DNA of 64,000 nucleotides from Bacteroidales bacterium (GCA_021740645.1 JAIOZL010000008.1:1-64000); one strand, 5' to 3'; shown: positions 52,658-62,342, counted from the first letter of the stretch. Numbers and translations: made by a program. Notes: generated from the letters alone by a model not told the origin.

Positions 52658-53785
52658 TTATATCACGGTTACTTTAGCCCCATCAGAGGTTTGATTATAA
52701 CCCTCTACAATGACCAGGTCATTTTCACTTAGTCCACTGGTTACCATTGAATATCCCTGGTAAGATTTACCGATTGTAACATACACCTTACTGGCAGAAT
52801 TATTTCCCGGTAATACTTTGTAGACATATGATCCTTTAAGGTCCTGTTTTATGATCAGGTCGGGCACCAATAGTGCGTTATCCGCAGTATAATCATTGAT
52901 TTTCACTTTTGCCAGAACATTGGGTTTAATTACTCCAGACCGGTTTTCAACTTTAACCTGAACCACAAAAGTTCTGTTAGCTGGTTTCACGCTATTGCCA
53001 GTGCGGTAAACAGGTGCCTTTACTGAAATACCAGGATAAGACGGGAACTCTACATTTACCATATCACCTTTTTTAACTTTCGTAATATAAGCTTCTGATA
53101 CATCTGCATTAATGTAGAGTTGGTCGAGATTAATAAGTTGAATAGCCATCATACCGGGAATAGCCAGTTCACCTTCTTTAAGCAAGATCTCGTCAACAAT
53201 TCCGTCGATTGGCGCGGTAATATTAGCCATAGTAGCCTGCGATTTCAGGGTTTCAAGCTTACCTTCAAGTGATTCTTTGTTATTTTTAGCTGACAAATAA
53301 TCCAGCTCTGACCCTATATTTTTATCCCACAATTGTTTTTGTTTTTCATATACAGTAGTAGCTAACTCAAGCGCAGTTTCCACTTCCTTGATTGTATTAT
53401 CCGTAATACTGTTGTTGATTTTCAATAAAACGTCCCCTTTACTTACCCTTTGTCCTTCTTTGACTAAAATTTCCTTAACTTGTCCATTTATTTCCGGGCT
53501 AATAAATGCGGCATTTACCGCTTCGACAGTTCCATTGATCTCAATAAAATGATCAAAGGTTTGATACTTCAATTTTAGCACCTTAACAGGTATACCTGGG
53601 TTAGTTCCATATTCCATTGAACTAAGGGACTTCTCCAGTTCATTGATTTTCCGGTTTATGTCGGCGACTTCCTTTCTGTATTCAGAAATTTTAGTTGCTA
53701 TTTCCTCGGCACTTTTAGGATCTTTATCACCAGTGCTGCAGGAAGAAACAAAAATCACGAGGGCAAAAAATAATAACTTTTTCAT
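52658..53785 (-). CDS. RND efflux periplasmic adaptor lipoprotein
   Basis: This 375-aa membrane-fusion protein links pump and outer-membrane channel. The lipoprotein signal is LVIFVSSC. A short coiled coil follows (EIATKISEYRKEVADINRKI), then the barrel-sandwich domain with VSPEINGQ-like FISPEINGQVKEILVKEGQ, and the second half TAPIDGIVDEILLKEGE. The C-terminal beta domain ends GYNQTSDGAKVTVI. The extra coiled coil before the lipoyl domain is a little unusual. Confidence 0.95.
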   Translation of the reverse strand: MKKLLFFALVIFVSSCSTGDKDPKSAEEIATKISEYRKEVADINRKINELEKSLSSMEYGTNPGIPVKVLKLKYQTFDHFIEINGTVEAVNAAFISPEINGQVKEILVKEGQRVSKGDVLLKINNSITDNTIKEVETALELATTVYEKQKQLWDKNIGSELDYLSAKNNKESLEGKLETLKSQATMANITAPIDGIVDEILLKEGELAIPGMMAIQLINLDQLYINADVSEAYITKVKKGDMVNVEFPSYPGISVKAPVYRTGNSVKPANRTFVVQVKVENRSGVIKPNVLAKVKINDYTADNALLVPDLIIKQDLKGSYVYKVLPGNNSASKVYVTIGKSYQGYSMVTSGLSENDLVIVEGYNQTSDGAKVTVI

Positions 53786-53807
53786 TTTATGTGCTTTAAC
53801 TTATATT

Positions 53808-54521
53808 TTATTCTTTAATTATTTCTATTAATTCTACTGTATATATTAATGCTGACCCTGCGGGGATGGTGTTAGCAAAAGTAACATCCCCATAAGCAAG
53901 CTCTGAAGGAATATAAAGTTCGTAAATGGATCCGGGGCTCATTAACTGAATACCTTCTGACAGCCCGGAAATAACTGTTTTAAGTCGTATACCGGCCGGT
54001 CCCCGGTCATAGGACATATCAATAACATCACGGTTCACAAACATCGCCCGATAATGAACTAAAACACTGTCGGAAGCTAATGGCTTTGGACCTTTGCCTT
54101 CTTTTAATACTTTATATTGAAGTTTACTGGGCAATTCTATTACTCCTTCTGCGTCGATGTTTTCCTCCAGAAATTTAAGGCCTTCCATTTTATTTTCTTC
54201 CAGTATACGCTTTCCTTCCTTTTCAAGCTTTATTTTAAGCTCATCATTAAATTCATCAATAAGTTCGTTTTTCACTGAATCAGGAATAAGGTTACGACCT
54301 TCCAATCCGTCAGATAAGCCTTTAAATACAGCCAGCTTATTTGCTGCAATATTTTCTTCCCTGATACTACTGCCGTAATCCAGACCAATGATATAGCTGA
54401 TGGTGTCCATCCTTGTTTCCAGCTTAATTTTTTCAGTTTTATCCGTACATGACAGCAATTGAAAAATCAGCATAAATAGGACCGCAATGCTTAATGATAT
54501 TTTATAAATCCGGTTGATCAT
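53808..54521 (-). CDS. FKBP-type peptidyl-prolyl isomerase lipoprotein within the efflux operon
   Basis: This 237-aa isomerase has a lipoprotein signal (LIFQLLSC). Its N-terminal dimerisation domain (MDTISYIIGLDYGSSIREEN, long helix EKEGKRILEENKMEGLKFLE) resembles FkpA/Mip. The C-terminal FKBP domain has DSVLVHYRAMFVNRDVID and YIPSELAYGD. It lies 4 bp from the TolC gene and 22 bp from the adaptor gene, so it is surely cotranscribed with them. It may help fold the pump parts or the outer-membrane channel in the periplasm; this is inference. Confidence 0.93.
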   Translation of the reverse strand: MINRIYKISLSIAVLFMLIFQLLSCTDKTEKIKLETRMDTISYIIGLDYGSSIREENIAANKLAVFKGLSDGLEGRNLIPDSVKNELIDEFNDELKIKLEKEGKRILEENKMEGLKFLEENIDAEGVIELPSKLQYKVLKEGKGPKPLASDSVLVHYRAMFVNRDVIDMSYDRGPAGIRLKTVISGLSEGIQLMSPGSIYELYIPSELAYGDVTFANTIPAGSALIYTVELIEIIKE

Positions 54522-54525
54522 GTTT

Positions 54526-55878
54526 CTAAAAGTTGACTTTGGTTAATTCCTTTTCAAGTTCTGATTTCTTGCTTAACAGGTCAAGTGTGGCCGAAAGAAA
54601 ATCAATTTGAGCAGTAAGATACTGGTTGTATGTTTGAGAAAGTTCAAGGCTGGTAGAAATTCCTTCACGATATTTAATTTCTGTTTTTTGGTAAATACGT
54701 TCAGAGTTTGTTAAAGCTAACTCCTTGTTCCTGTATATCAGGTATGAATTGCTAAATTCTGATTTCGCAGTTCTTACTTTTAGCGATAAACCTTGTTTTA
54801 ACTGATCTTCCTGAACCTTGATCTTTTCTATTTCAAGTTTAGCTTGCTGCACTTTGTACTTTCTGTATCCACTGCTAAATATGGGGATGTCCATTTGAAA
54901 TCCCAATATTTGGGTCGGGTACCATTTGCTGCCAGATGTAAAAAAGTCAAACTTATTGCGCATTGCATTTTCAGAATAATTATAAAATGCATTGATCATC
55001 GGATAATATTCTGACCGGTTTAATTTAAGATTCAGGTAAGCTATTGCTTCCTGGTTCTTTAAAATTTTATAGTCGATATGGCTATTATGATCAAACGGGC
55101 TATTTAATAAAAACTCTCTGTCAACTTCTGCAATTAATTGATCAAGGTTATCCGTAATCCTTATTTCCTCATTGGCTTTTATCCCCATTAAATACTTAAA
55201 TGTGTTGCGTGCTATCTGCATTTGATTATCAATATTAGCAATTGTGGTCCTCATATCAGAGATTAATAATTCCAACTGATCTACATCTGTATCCTCAATA
55301 AAGCCGGCTTTGTAATATTCCCGTGTTTCATAAAGCATCTTTTCCATGCTTGACAGTGTACTATCAAATACAACTTTATTTTCCTGCAATATAATTACCG
55401 GGTAATATGCCTTAGCAATTACATCTTTAATTTCAATTTCAGTTTTCTCGTATGAAGTTTCGGAAAGGCTGAGGTATGCTTGTGAAGCTTGCAGACCCAC
55501 CAGGTATTGTCCGTTAAAGATCATTTGATTTATACCTGCACTCCAGGTGGCATTGTGTTGCGTTCCGAATTTAATTTCCTCAAATTCATTAGGACTCTGA
55601 AAAAATTCTCCTGGGATCAATTGGGTTGGGATTTCAAGATAGTCGTTATAGCTTATTTGTCCACTGATCTGGGGTAGACCTGTGGCAATGGTCTCCTTAA
55701 CTTTTTTCTTTGCAATTTCAATATCTGTTAAAGCATTAATTACATCATAATTATGCTCCAGGGCATATATTTGTGCTTCCCTCAATGAAAATTCTTTCAC
55801 ATCCTGGGCATATATAGTTACTGCGCTTATATAAAAAAGAATAATAGCAATAGGTAAAAACTGGTTTCTGAATTTCAT
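54526..55878 (-). CDS. TolC-family outer-membrane efflux protein
   Basis: This 450-aa protein forms the exit duct. It has a signal peptide (IILFYISAVTIYAQ), EFSLREAQIYALEHNYDV at the start of the first repeat, and helical repeats such as LGFQMDIPIFSSGYRKYKVQ and YREGISTSLELSQTYNQYL. Length is normal. It begins six bases after the TetR gene and ends four bases before the FKBP gene. Confidence 0.95.
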   Translation of the reverse strand: MKFRNQFLPIAIILFYISAVTIYAQDVKEFSLREAQIYALEHNYDVINALTDIEIAKKKVKETIATGLPQISGQISYNDYLEIPTQLIPGEFFQSPNEFEEIKFGTQHNATWSAGINQMIFNGQYLVGLQASQAYLSLSETSYEKTEIEIKDVIAKAYYPVIILQENKVVFDSTLSSMEKMLYETREYYKAGFIEDTDVDQLELLISDMRTTIANIDNQMQIARNTFKYLMGIKANEEIRITDNLDQLIAEVDREFLLNSPFDHNSHIDYKILKNQEAIAYLNLKLNRSEYYPMINAFYNYSENAMRNKFDFFTSGSKWYPTQILGFQMDIPIFSSGYRKYKVQQAKLEIEKIKVQEDQLKQGLSLKVRTAKSEFSNSYLIYRNKELALTNSERIYQKTEIKYREGISTSLELSQTYNQYLTAQIDFLSATLDLLSKKSELEKELTKVNF

Positions 55879-55884
55879 TTTCTA

Positions 55885-56514
55885 TTATAGATTGAAGTTT
55901 AACTTTGCTTTTTGTTGTTCAAAATATTTTATCCCGTTTTCATTTGATATTCCTCTGATATGGTTTTCAAACATGACCTCAAAAATATTTGAATACGAAA
56001 AATTTCGAAGGTTGTCCCCCTCAAGGGTATGAAATTCTTCTATTTTCTTAAAATATAAATGGGCCACAATTTCTTTGGTTAAATCCTGACGGTATAAGCC
56101 TTCATTTATTCCCTTTTCAAGATTTTTAATTATTGACTGGATTATTAACTCTTTCTTTTTGTTAATATAAGCGTCATAAACCTGAGGATAATATTTTCTG
56201 ATCTCAAAATTTACCATTGGGTTTATCCGGATGTGACTTTTTGTTGAGGCTTTGCTCATTTCTAACAAAACGTCAATCGCATTTAGGTTGCTCTTCTGAA
56301 GTTCTTCAATCCTGATGGCTATTTGTTCCTGCACATAATTGCTGATCTTCATTAAAAGGTCAACTTTATTTTCAACATACTTATATATCGTTTTTTTTGA
56401 TATTCCCATCATCCGGCAAAGGTCATCCATCGAGATGTTTTTTATTCCATGCTGAATGAAAACCCCATATGCTTTCGCTATAATATCATTGTATTTATCA
56501 CCCTGATCTGTCAT
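55885..56514 (-). CDS. TetR/AcrR-family regulator of the efflux operon
   Basis: This 209-aa repressor has the N-terminal helix-turn-helix AYGVFIQHGIKNISMDDLCR and MMGISKKTIYKYVENKVDLL. The C-terminal part is a ligand-binding helical bundle ending with FEVMFENHIRGISNENGIKYF. It is the first gene of the operon and has inverted repeats beside its promoter, so self-repression relieved by pump substrates is the likely mode. The ending is shared with the second TetR protein encoded upstream. Confidence 0.93.
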   Translation of the reverse strand: MTDQGDKYNDIIAKAYGVFIQHGIKNISMDDLCRMMGISKKTIYKYVENKVDLLMKISNYVQEQIAIRIEELQKSNLNAIDVLLEMSKASTKSHIRINPMVNFEIRKYYPQVYDAYINKKKELIIQSIIKNLEKGINEGLYRQDLTKEIVAHLYFKKIEEFHTLEGDNLRNFSYSNIFEVMFENHIRGISNENGIKYFEQQKAKLNFNL

Positions 56515-56539
56515 ACTCTTATTAAAATTTAAGATGCGG

Positions 56540-56590
56540 CAAAAGTAAACGAAAGAAACAAAGGAAACTAATAAATATCATTTCGTTTCC
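56540..56590 (-). promoter_or_regulatory. Promoter and operator of the efflux operon
   Basis: TACTTTTG on the minus strand (plus 56540-56547) matches the -7 box. Upstream are paired AAACGAAA (56547-56554) and TTTCGTTT (56581-56588), and nested inside them GGAAAC (56563-56568) and GTTTCC (56585-56590). Such inverted repeats overlapping the promoter suit a TetR repressor. The remaining gap to 56715 holds nothing that I can name. Confidence 0.55.
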
Positions 56591-56715
56591 TAATATTTTT
56601 CTACCACCAAAATATTTAATAATTTATATCCCTAGAATAAAGGGTAATATAGAAGCAATAATATCTTGAAAATGTTCAATAGGAAAACAAAATTAAGGAT
56701 AGCTTAAAGAAGGCT

Positions 56716-57345
56716 TTAGCTTTTATCAAGTTCAAATTTAACTGATTTGATTTTTCTCTCAAAATAGGCTATGCCCTCTGGTTTGGCAATACTTCTTACA
56801 AGGTCTTCAAACATGACCTCAAAAAGTGTTTCAAAAGAGAATTTTTCGGGAGGAAATAATTCTGGATTATGGATGTCAATCAAACGACTCAGATACAATC
56901 TTGCAAGTAATTCAATACTTAAATCCGATCGATACATTCCCTGGTTGATCCCTTTGGTTAAGTTGATCTGAATTTTATTAAAAATAAATCCCAGCCGCTT
57001 ATCAAAATGATCCTGGTAAGTTTTTGGATATTTTTCTTTCAACCGAATGGTAATCGTAGGATTTACAAGATCAAAATCTTTAGCCACTTCTTTACTTACT
57101 GTAAGTAATATATCAATAGCATTGATTCCTTCAAAATCATGGGTGATAAATATTTCCTCAAATTTTTTACGTTCAAGTTCAAGTAATTTGATAATTAGTT
57201 CTTCTTCATCTTTAACAAATTGCAGTAACTCCTTTTGTGTAACACCCGTCTTCTTTTCAATTTCCTGAAATGAAAAATCAGTTAGTGTTTTATTACGAGC
57301 CTCGTAACGTATTCTTTTTAGCAGATCCAGAAACCTTTCGTTCAT
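56716..57345 (-). CDS. Second TetR-like regulator, paralogue of the efflux regulator
   Basis: This 209-aa protein has the same length as the neighbouring TetR protein and shares its C-terminal half (LTKGINQGMYRSDLSIELLARLYL and LFEVMFEDLVRSIAKPEGIAYFE). The N-terminal helix-turn-helix is more divergent: FSFQEIEKKTGVTQKELLQF. It sits directly upstream with its own promoter. It probably arose by duplication and may sense another compound or act on the same operators. Confidence 0.85.
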   Translation of the reverse strand: MNERFLDLLKRIRYEARNKTLTDFSFQEIEKKTGVTQKELLQFVKDEEELIIKLLELERKKFEEIFITHDFEGINAIDILLTVSKEVAKDFDLVNPTITIRLKEKYPKTYQDHFDKRLGFIFNKIQINLTKGINQGMYRSDLSIELLARLYLSRLIDIHNPELFPPEKFSFETLFEVMFEDLVRSIAKPEGIAYFERKIKSVKFELDKS

Positions 57346-57366
57346 GGGAAGTGGTTTGTTATTTAT

Positions 57367-57414
57367 GCCTTTAAAGGCTTACAAAAATAGGGAAATTATT
57401 ATTAGGTAGCCAAA
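57367..57414 (-). promoter_or_regulatory. Promoter and palindrome of the second TetR-like gene
   Basis: On the minus strand TTTG (57414-57411), 21 bases, TATTTTTG (57389-57382) matches the consensus at both boxes. GCCTTTAAAGGC (57367-57378), a perfect 12-bp palindrome, covers the likely transcription start and suggests self-repression. Confidence 0.65.
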
Positions 57415-57446
57415 TACCATAAAATGAAGTAATTAACATTTTAGGG

Positions 57447-58121
57447 TTAGTTATCATTACCAAGCCTTGCAATAATAGTTTGGTTACCTGCCACCTTATC
57501 TCCAATTTTTACCTTTATATCAGCTTCTACAGGAAGAAAAATATCGAATCTAGAACCAAATTTAATAATTCCAATCTCGTCGCCCTGCTTAACTTTTTTT
57601 CCTTCTTTTGCATAACATACTATTCTACGGGCGACAGTACCAGCAATTTGCCTAAACATTATCTCCTCTTTATTTTCTGTTTCAATTACAACAGTCGTTC
57701 TTTCATTTTCATGCGAAGACTTTGGCTTAGAAGCTATAAAATACCAACCCTGTATATGTCTGAAATATTTAATTACCCCACCAGCTGGTGACCAGTTTAC
57801 GTGCACATTGGTTGGTGACATAAAAACGGAAACCTGTTTCCTTTTTGATTTGAAATATTCATTTTCAATAACCTCTTCAATCACCACCACTTTTCCATCA
57901 GCTCCGCATAATACAATATTTGGATCGGGAACAACAGGCCTTAAAGGATGTCGGAAAAAGCGTATTACAAATATGTAAAAGACAATACCTGCCAGATAAA
58001 GTAAATAGTGTACGAACCCATTGTGAGGAACAAATATATTGATTAAAACAACGATGGTCAGTAGAAGAAAAAATACCAATACGATAACCGGCCAGCCTTC
58101 TTTATGAATAGTGATCTTCAT
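57447..58121 (-). CDS. psd: Phosphatidylserine decarboxylase (PSD-A type)
   Basis: This 224-aa enzyme converts phosphatidylserine to phosphatidylethanolamine. Two N-terminal helices (IVLVFFLLLTIVVLINIFV and YLLYLAGIVFYIFVIRFF) are followed by PLRPVVPDPNIVLCGADGKV. The self-cleavage region reads IIKFGSRFDIFLP, where Ser becomes the pyruvoyl group. The short form is usual for Bacteroidota. It follows cdsA by six bases, so the two lipid genes are coupled. Confidence 0.94.
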   Translation of the reverse strand: MKITIHKEGWPVIVLVFFLLLTIVVLINIFVPHNGFVHYLLYLAGIVFYIFVIRFFRHPLRPVVPDPNIVLCGADGKVVVIEEVIENEYFKSKRKQVSVFMSPTNVHVNWSPAGGVIKYFRHIQGWYFIASKPKSSHENERTTVVIETENKEEIMFRQIAGTVARRIVCYAKEGKKVKQGDEIGIIKFGSRFDIFLPVEADIKVKIGDKVAGNQTIIARLGNDN

Positions 58122-58127
58122 AATGGA

Positions 58128-58937
58128 TTAAACTAATTGTATATATATGAAAACTGCAGGCAAAGCAAACAGTAAACTATCAATTCGATCAAGAATCCCC
58201 CCATGACCAGGCATAATATTTCCCGACTCTTTAATTCCGGCTTTTCGCTTTAAATATGATTCGAAAAGATCACCAAATGTACCCAAAATAATAACTATTC
58301 CAGCAATTGATAACCAATCTGATAAATTAATATCCGACAGAAAAAATGACATTCCATAGGTTCCTACAAGGCTAAACAACAATCCACCTATCGCCCCCTC
58401 CCATGTTTTCTTTGGTGAAATGCCAGGTGCAAGTTTATGCTTACCAAATAAACTCCCGGTGACATAAGCTAAACTGTCATTTATCCATAGAATGATGAAT
58501 AAACCCAGTAATAAATGGAAACTAGATTCCCCAGCCTGAAAATCGAAAAGATATTGGCCTAAGGCAAGGGGAAGAGCAATGTAAACTAAGCCTAACAATA
58601 GGCCTGAAATATTTTGTTTTATACTTGTCCTGTTTAAAAAAGTAAGAGCTGAAAAGATTATTCCGAGCATTCCCATAGATATAAAAAAGACCTGAGCACT
58701 GATCCATTTAAACCCGTAAAATTGCACGATAATAAAAAAGACTAAATTAATAGTGTAATAAATGAACAGCCAGGTTATATTTTCCTTCCCCCACAACAAA
58801 TCTTTAAACTCCTTTAAACTTAGAATTAAGAATACAAATAAGAGAAAACTAAAGTAAAACTTACCAAGTAATATTGATCCCACAATCAATATCACATATA
58901 TCAAACCGGAAAGAGTTCTGGTAAAAAATAATTTCAC
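58128..58937 (-). CDS. cdsA: Phosphatidate cytidylyltransferase
   Basis: This 269-aa membrane enzyme makes CDP-diacylglycerol from phosphatidic acid and CTP. It has about seven helices. The signature near the end reads LKRKAGIKESGNIMPGHGG and ILDRIDSLLFALP, with ISPKKTWEGAIGGLLFS before it. The start overlaps the stop of the DUF2007 gene by four bases. With psd downstream it supplies phospholipid synthesis. Confidence 0.96.
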   Translation of the reverse strand: MKLFFTRTLSGLIYVILIVGSILLGKFYFSFLLFVFLILSLKEFKDLLWGKENITWLFIYYTINLVFFIIVQFYGFKWISAQVFFISMGMLGIIFSALTFLNRTSIKQNISGLLLGLVYIALPLALGQYLFDFQAGESSFHLLLGLFIILWINDSLAYVTGSLFGKHKLAPGISPKKTWEGAIGGLLFSLVGTYGMSFFLSDINLSDWLSIAGIVIILGTFGDLFESYLKRKAGIKESGNIMPGHGGILDRIDSLLFALPAVFIYIQLV

Positions 58938-59140
58938 AATAAATTGTTGGAATTTATCAAATGTTTAGCTTTCAAAGCATTCTCGGCCTGAACATATATT
59001 TCAACTTCACCAAAATGATAAGATGAATCCTTTTTATTTAAAAGAAATGTTTCTATTTCATTTTCGGTTAAAAAGCCTTTAATCATCTCAGCTTTTATGC
59101 TATCAGAAGTGCTTATTATTTTGGTCCAGTTATTATCCAT
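58934..59140 (-). CDS. DUF2007-like small protein
   Basis: The ORF track starts at 59173, overlapping the LUD gene and a -7 box. I prefer ATG 59140 (MDNNWTKIISTSDSIKAEMI), giving 68 residues. The motif IKGFLTENEIETFLLNKKDSS and VEIYVQAENALKAKHLI fit DUF2007, a small ferredoxin-like fold proposed in signalling. Function is unknown. It overlaps cdsA by four bases and so heads the cdsA-psd unit. Confidence 0.82.
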   Translation of the reverse strand: MDNNWTKIISTSDSIKAEMIKGFLTENEIETFLLNKKDSSYHFGEVEIYVQAENALKAKHLINSNNLL

Positions 59141-59151
59141 TATCTTTGAGG

Positions 59152-59159
59152 CAAAATTA
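59152..59159 (-). promoter_or_regulatory. -7 box overlapping the LUD gene stop codon
   Basis: On the minus strand TAATTTTG matches TAnnTTTG, and its TAA is the stop codon of the LUD gene (59159-59157). The DUF2007 start at 59140 is 11 bases downstream. The same arrangement occurs at panC/panD. Confidence 0.5.
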
Positions 59160-59801
59160 GCTTCCGCTATCAATTAAAAGCAAATAAAGTTCTTTGGGTC
59201 CATGTGCCCCCATTACCAAAGTTTTTTCAATATCCGCAGTCCGGCTTGGACCTGTAATGAACGTCATCATTGAAGGTAAATGCTTCCCATATTTTTCCTT
59301 CATATGGTTTATGGCTTCTTTCAGTTCAAATACAATTTGATCAGAGCGTGCAATAACAATATGGGTTTCTGGATATACATTTAATCTTCTTCCAGAAATT
59401 TGTTTTGATGAAATGAGTATACTTCCAAACCTGGCAACCAGTAACTCACATTGAGTAATTCCTGCATCAAGCCCTAAAAGTTTTTCTTCTTCTTTAAAAT
59501 TCGGTATACCAATACTATTAAGTATTTCTATAATTTCCGGATCACGGCAAAAAATCTCCTTAAACCCTTTTTCTCTGGATAAAGATTGAAGATTTCGTTT
59601 TAATTCCTCATGGCTTTCACAATAAATAAATTTTCCACCCATTTTTGTAAATTCTTCTGCAAAAACAATATCCCTTTGTTCAGAAAAATCCTCATAGACG
59701 GAAGACTCCATATCTAGTGATGGAAAAGGGTTGTCAACTTTACTAATCAATGAGTTCCTTATTTTTTTAAGGACCTTTTCGCGGGTGGTTGTTTCTTCCA
59801 T
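59157..59801 (-). CDS. LUD-domain (LutC/YkgG-like) protein
   Basis: This 214-aa protein has the LUD fold. Seen motifs are GIPNFKEEEKLLGLDAGITQ, CELLVARFGSILIS and the nucleotide-binding TGPSRTADIEKTLVMGAHGP. LutC takes part in lactate oxidation with LutA and LutB, which are not here. In Bacteroidota a stand-alone LUD gene beside ftsH is common and its job is unknown. It lies 26 bp after ftsH on the same strand. Confidence 0.92.
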   Translation of the reverse strand: MEETTTREKVLKKIRNSLISKVDNPFPSLDMESSVYEDFSEQRDIVFAEEFTKMGGKFIYCESHEELKRNLQSLSREKGFKEIFCRDPEIIEILNSIGIPNFKEEEKLLGLDAGITQCELLVARFGSILISSKQISGRRLNVYPETHIVIARSDQIVFELKEAINHMKEKYGKHLPSMMTFITGPSRTADIEKTLVMGAHGPKELYLLLIDSGS

Positions 59802-59827
59802 GATGTATATTTTTAAATAGCGTGAAG

Positions 59828-61915
59828 CTACTCCCTTAATAATGGCTTATCATCAACAACTGTTTCAACCTCCTCTTCATCCTCTGGCTTCGTATTCTTT
59901 TGACTCTTAGGACTCTTCAGCTTTTTTTTACCATTATTTTCTTTCAACTTTTTAACTTCCTCGGCAGCCTCTTTTTCAATTTTTATTTTTTCGTCATCAT
60001 ATGGGCGTTCTCCAAAAATTTCAACCATATCTTCTCTGAAAATAACTTCCTTTTCAAGAAGCTTCATGGCCAGCTTTACTATGTTGACTTTATTTTCTTT
60101 TACAATAGTAACAGCTCTTTTATAAGCCTCCTCCACCAGTTTGCTGATTTCCTGATCGATCAACTGGGCGGTTTTCTCACTATATGGCTTATTGAAAGAG
60201 TACTCTTGTTGACCCGTTGAGTCATAATAGGAGATGTTCCCAACTTTATCGTTTAATCCAAAATAAACAACCATGTTAAAGGCCAGTTTAGTCACTTTTT
60301 CAAGATCGTTTAAAGCGCCCGTGGATACTTTTCCAAAATTAACTTCTTCCGAGGCCCTTCCTCCCAAAGTAGCAGTCAGCTCATCAAACATTTGTTCGAA
60401 AGTAGTGATTTGTCTTTCCTCAGGAAGATACCATGCAGCACCAAGTGATTTTCCTCGAGGCACAATGGTAACTTTCACTAAGGGATGAGCATGATCAGTT
60501 AGCCAGCTAACCCCTGCATGACCTGCTTCATGATAGGCAATAACTTTTTTCTCGGCTGCAGATATAATTTTGTTTTTCTTTTCCAGTCCTCCAATGATAC
60601 GGTCCACCGCGTCTAAGAAATCTTGTTTTTCAATTTGTTTTTTATCATGACGGGCAGCAATAAGAGCTGATTCATTACAAACATTGGCTATGTCAGCCCC
60701 TGAAAACCCCGGGGTTTGTTTGGCCAGAAAATCCAGATCAACCGAAGTATCCAGTTTTAATTGTTTGGTATGTACATTAAAAATAGCCTTCCGCTCTTCA
60801 AGGTCTGGAAGCTCCACATGTATTTGCCTGTCGAATCGTCCAGCCCGCAGCAGTGCCCTGTCGAGGATATCAGCCCTGTTGGTGGCAGCAAGGATAATAA
60901 CGCCGGTATTGCTTTGAAATCCATCCATTTCGGTTAGAAGCTGGTTAAGGGTATTTTCCCTTTCATCATTTGCACCTGTCAGTGGGTTTTTACCACGTGC
61001 CCTGCCAATGGCATCAATCTCATCAATAAAAATAATACAAGGTGCTTTTTCTTTGGCCTGTTTAAATAAATCCCTTACCCGGGAAGCTCCCACGCCTACA
61101 AACATTTCAACGAAATCAGAACCAGAAATGGAAAAGAAAGGAACCTGGGCTTCACCGGCCACAGCTTTAGCAAGTAAGGTTTTCCCAGTTCCCGGAGGGC
61201 CAACCAGTAAGGCTCCCTTTGGAATTTTCCCCCCAAGATTAGTGTATTTACCAGGCTTTTTAAGAAAATCAACAATCTCCATTACCTCAACCTTAGCTTC
61301 CTCAAGGCCGGCAACATCAGTAAAATTAACATTGACCGCAGTTTCTTTGTCATAAAGTTGTGCTTTTGATTTGCCAATATTAAATATTTGGGTTCCGCCT
61401 CCGCCTCCTCTGCTCATCATTCGCATGATTACAATCCAGACTACCACAATAAATATAAGCGGTAAAACCCAGCTCAGAATCTCTCCTGACCAATTTTCTT
61501 TATTGACATTTTTAAGGTAAATCGGATCTGAGAGCCCTTTCTGTGCATTTTCTATATCTTCTTTAAAAGTATCATATGATCCAATAGTATGTTTATAATG
61601 AGGTCCAGCACCCTGGTAACCCTGTTCACGTACTTCATCATATTTCGAACTGGATAAAGCCTCTTTTTTAATATAAATTTCAGCTTCTTTACCATTTACA
61701 ACAACGATTTTTTCAATTTCCTGCTGATTAAGCATATCTTTAAGTTCGCCCCAATCAATTTCTTTTACGCCGGTTCCCCAATTTGTAAAAGTTAATGCAA
61801 TAAATATCATGGCAATAATGCCATATATCCAATAAAAATTAAATTTATTCTTTGGGAATTTCCCTTTAGGAAGACTGCCTTCTGGATCTTTTTTCTGTTT
61901 CTTATCTTCTGCCAT
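59828..61915 (-). CDS. ftsH: ATP-dependent zinc metalloprotease FtsH
   Basis: This 695-aa membrane-bound hexameric protease degrades damaged membrane and regulatory proteins. It has two membrane helices ([16 protein letters not shown] and [19 protein letters not shown]), Walker A GPPGTGKT, Walker [12 protein letters not shown], the SRH region [19 protein letters not shown] and the zinc motif HEAGH. The basic/acidic tail beyond residue 650 ([20 protein letters not shown]) is low-complexity. Length is slightly above the enterobacterial protein. Confidence 0.97.
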   Translation of the reverse strand: MAEDKKQKKDPEGSLPKGKFPKNKFNFYWIYGIIAMIFIALTFTNWGTGVKEIDWGELKDMLNQQEIEKIVVVNGKEAEIYIKKEALSSSKYDEVREQGYQGAGPHYKHTIGSYDTFKEDIENAQKGLSDPIYLKNVNKENWSGEILSWVLPLIFIVVVWIVIMRMMSRGGGGGTQIFNIGKSKAQLYDKETAVNVNFTDVAGLEEAKVEVMEIVDFLKKPGKYTNLGGKIPKGALLVGPPGTGKTLLAKAVAGEAQVPFFSISGSDFVEMFVGVGASRVRDLFKQAKEKAPCIIFIDEIDAIGRARGKNPLTGANDERENTLNQLLTEMDGFQSNTGVIILAATNRADILDRALLRAGRFDRQIHVELPDLEERKAIFNVHTKQLKLDTSVDLDFLAKQTPGFSGADIANVCNESALIAARHDKKQIEKQDFLDAVDRIIGGLEKKNKIISAAEKKVIAYHEAGHAGVSWLTDHAHPLVKVTIVPRGKSLGAAWYLPEERQITTFEQMFDELTATLGGRASEEVNFGKVSTGALNDLEKVTKLAFNMVVYFGLNDKVGNISYYDSTGQQEYSFNKPYSEKTAQLIDQEISKLVEEAYKRAVTIVKENKVNIVKLAMKLLEKEVIFREDMVEIFGERPYDDEKIKIEKEAAEEVKKLKENNGKKKLKSPKSQKNTKPEDEEEVETVVDDKPLLRE

Positions 61916-61948
61916 TATGTCCTGCTTTTTGCTTTTTCAATGATTTAT

Positions 61949-62320
61949 TTAATCCATATTGTACTCCTTGATCTCAGCATCCGCCCACAAACTTTCAAGA
62001 TTATAAAACTTGCGTGTTTCTTCAAGAAATATATGTACAACAACGTCCACGTAGTCTAACAAAATCCATTCCGCATTTTCAAAACCTTCTTTATGCCAGG
62101 GTTTAGCCTTCTTGCTTTTCAGGGCTTCTTCCATTACTGACCCGGCAATTGCTTCCGTTTGAACTTTTGAGGTTCCATGGCAAATGATAAAATAATTACT
62201 CACTGCATTATTCAATTTTGTGAGGTTCATACTTATAATTTCATGGCCTTTCTTTTTGAGAATTCCCTCAACAATTATTTTCGCCAGTTCTGCAGATTCC
62301 TTAAATTCTTTTTTAGGCAT
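61949..62320 (-). CDS. rsfS: Ribosome silencing factor RsfS (Iojap)
   Basis: This 123-aa protein binds ribosomal protein uL14 and blocks subunit joining in starvation. It has LAKIIVEGILKKKGHEIISM, NYFIICHGTSKVQTEAIA, KPWHKEGFENAEWILLDYVD and VVVHIFLEETRKFYNLESLW. It lies 33 bp upstream of ftsH and has a promoter about 20 bp before its start; the ftsH-LUD genes may be read from it too. Confidence 0.96.
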   Translation of the reverse strand: MPKKEFKESAELAKIIVEGILKKKGHEIISMNLTKLNNAVSNYFIICHGTSKVQTEAIAGSVMEEALKSKKAKPWHKEGFENAEWILLDYVDVVVHIFLEETRKFYNLESLWADAEIKEYNMD

Positions 62321-62342
62321 ATATATGGGTTAAATTTATGCG

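Noticed and set aside
59157-59801. Lactate-utilisation (lutABC) operon
   Set aside because: Only the LUD-domain gene is present; its neighbours are ftsH and lipid genes, so a lactate role is not supported.
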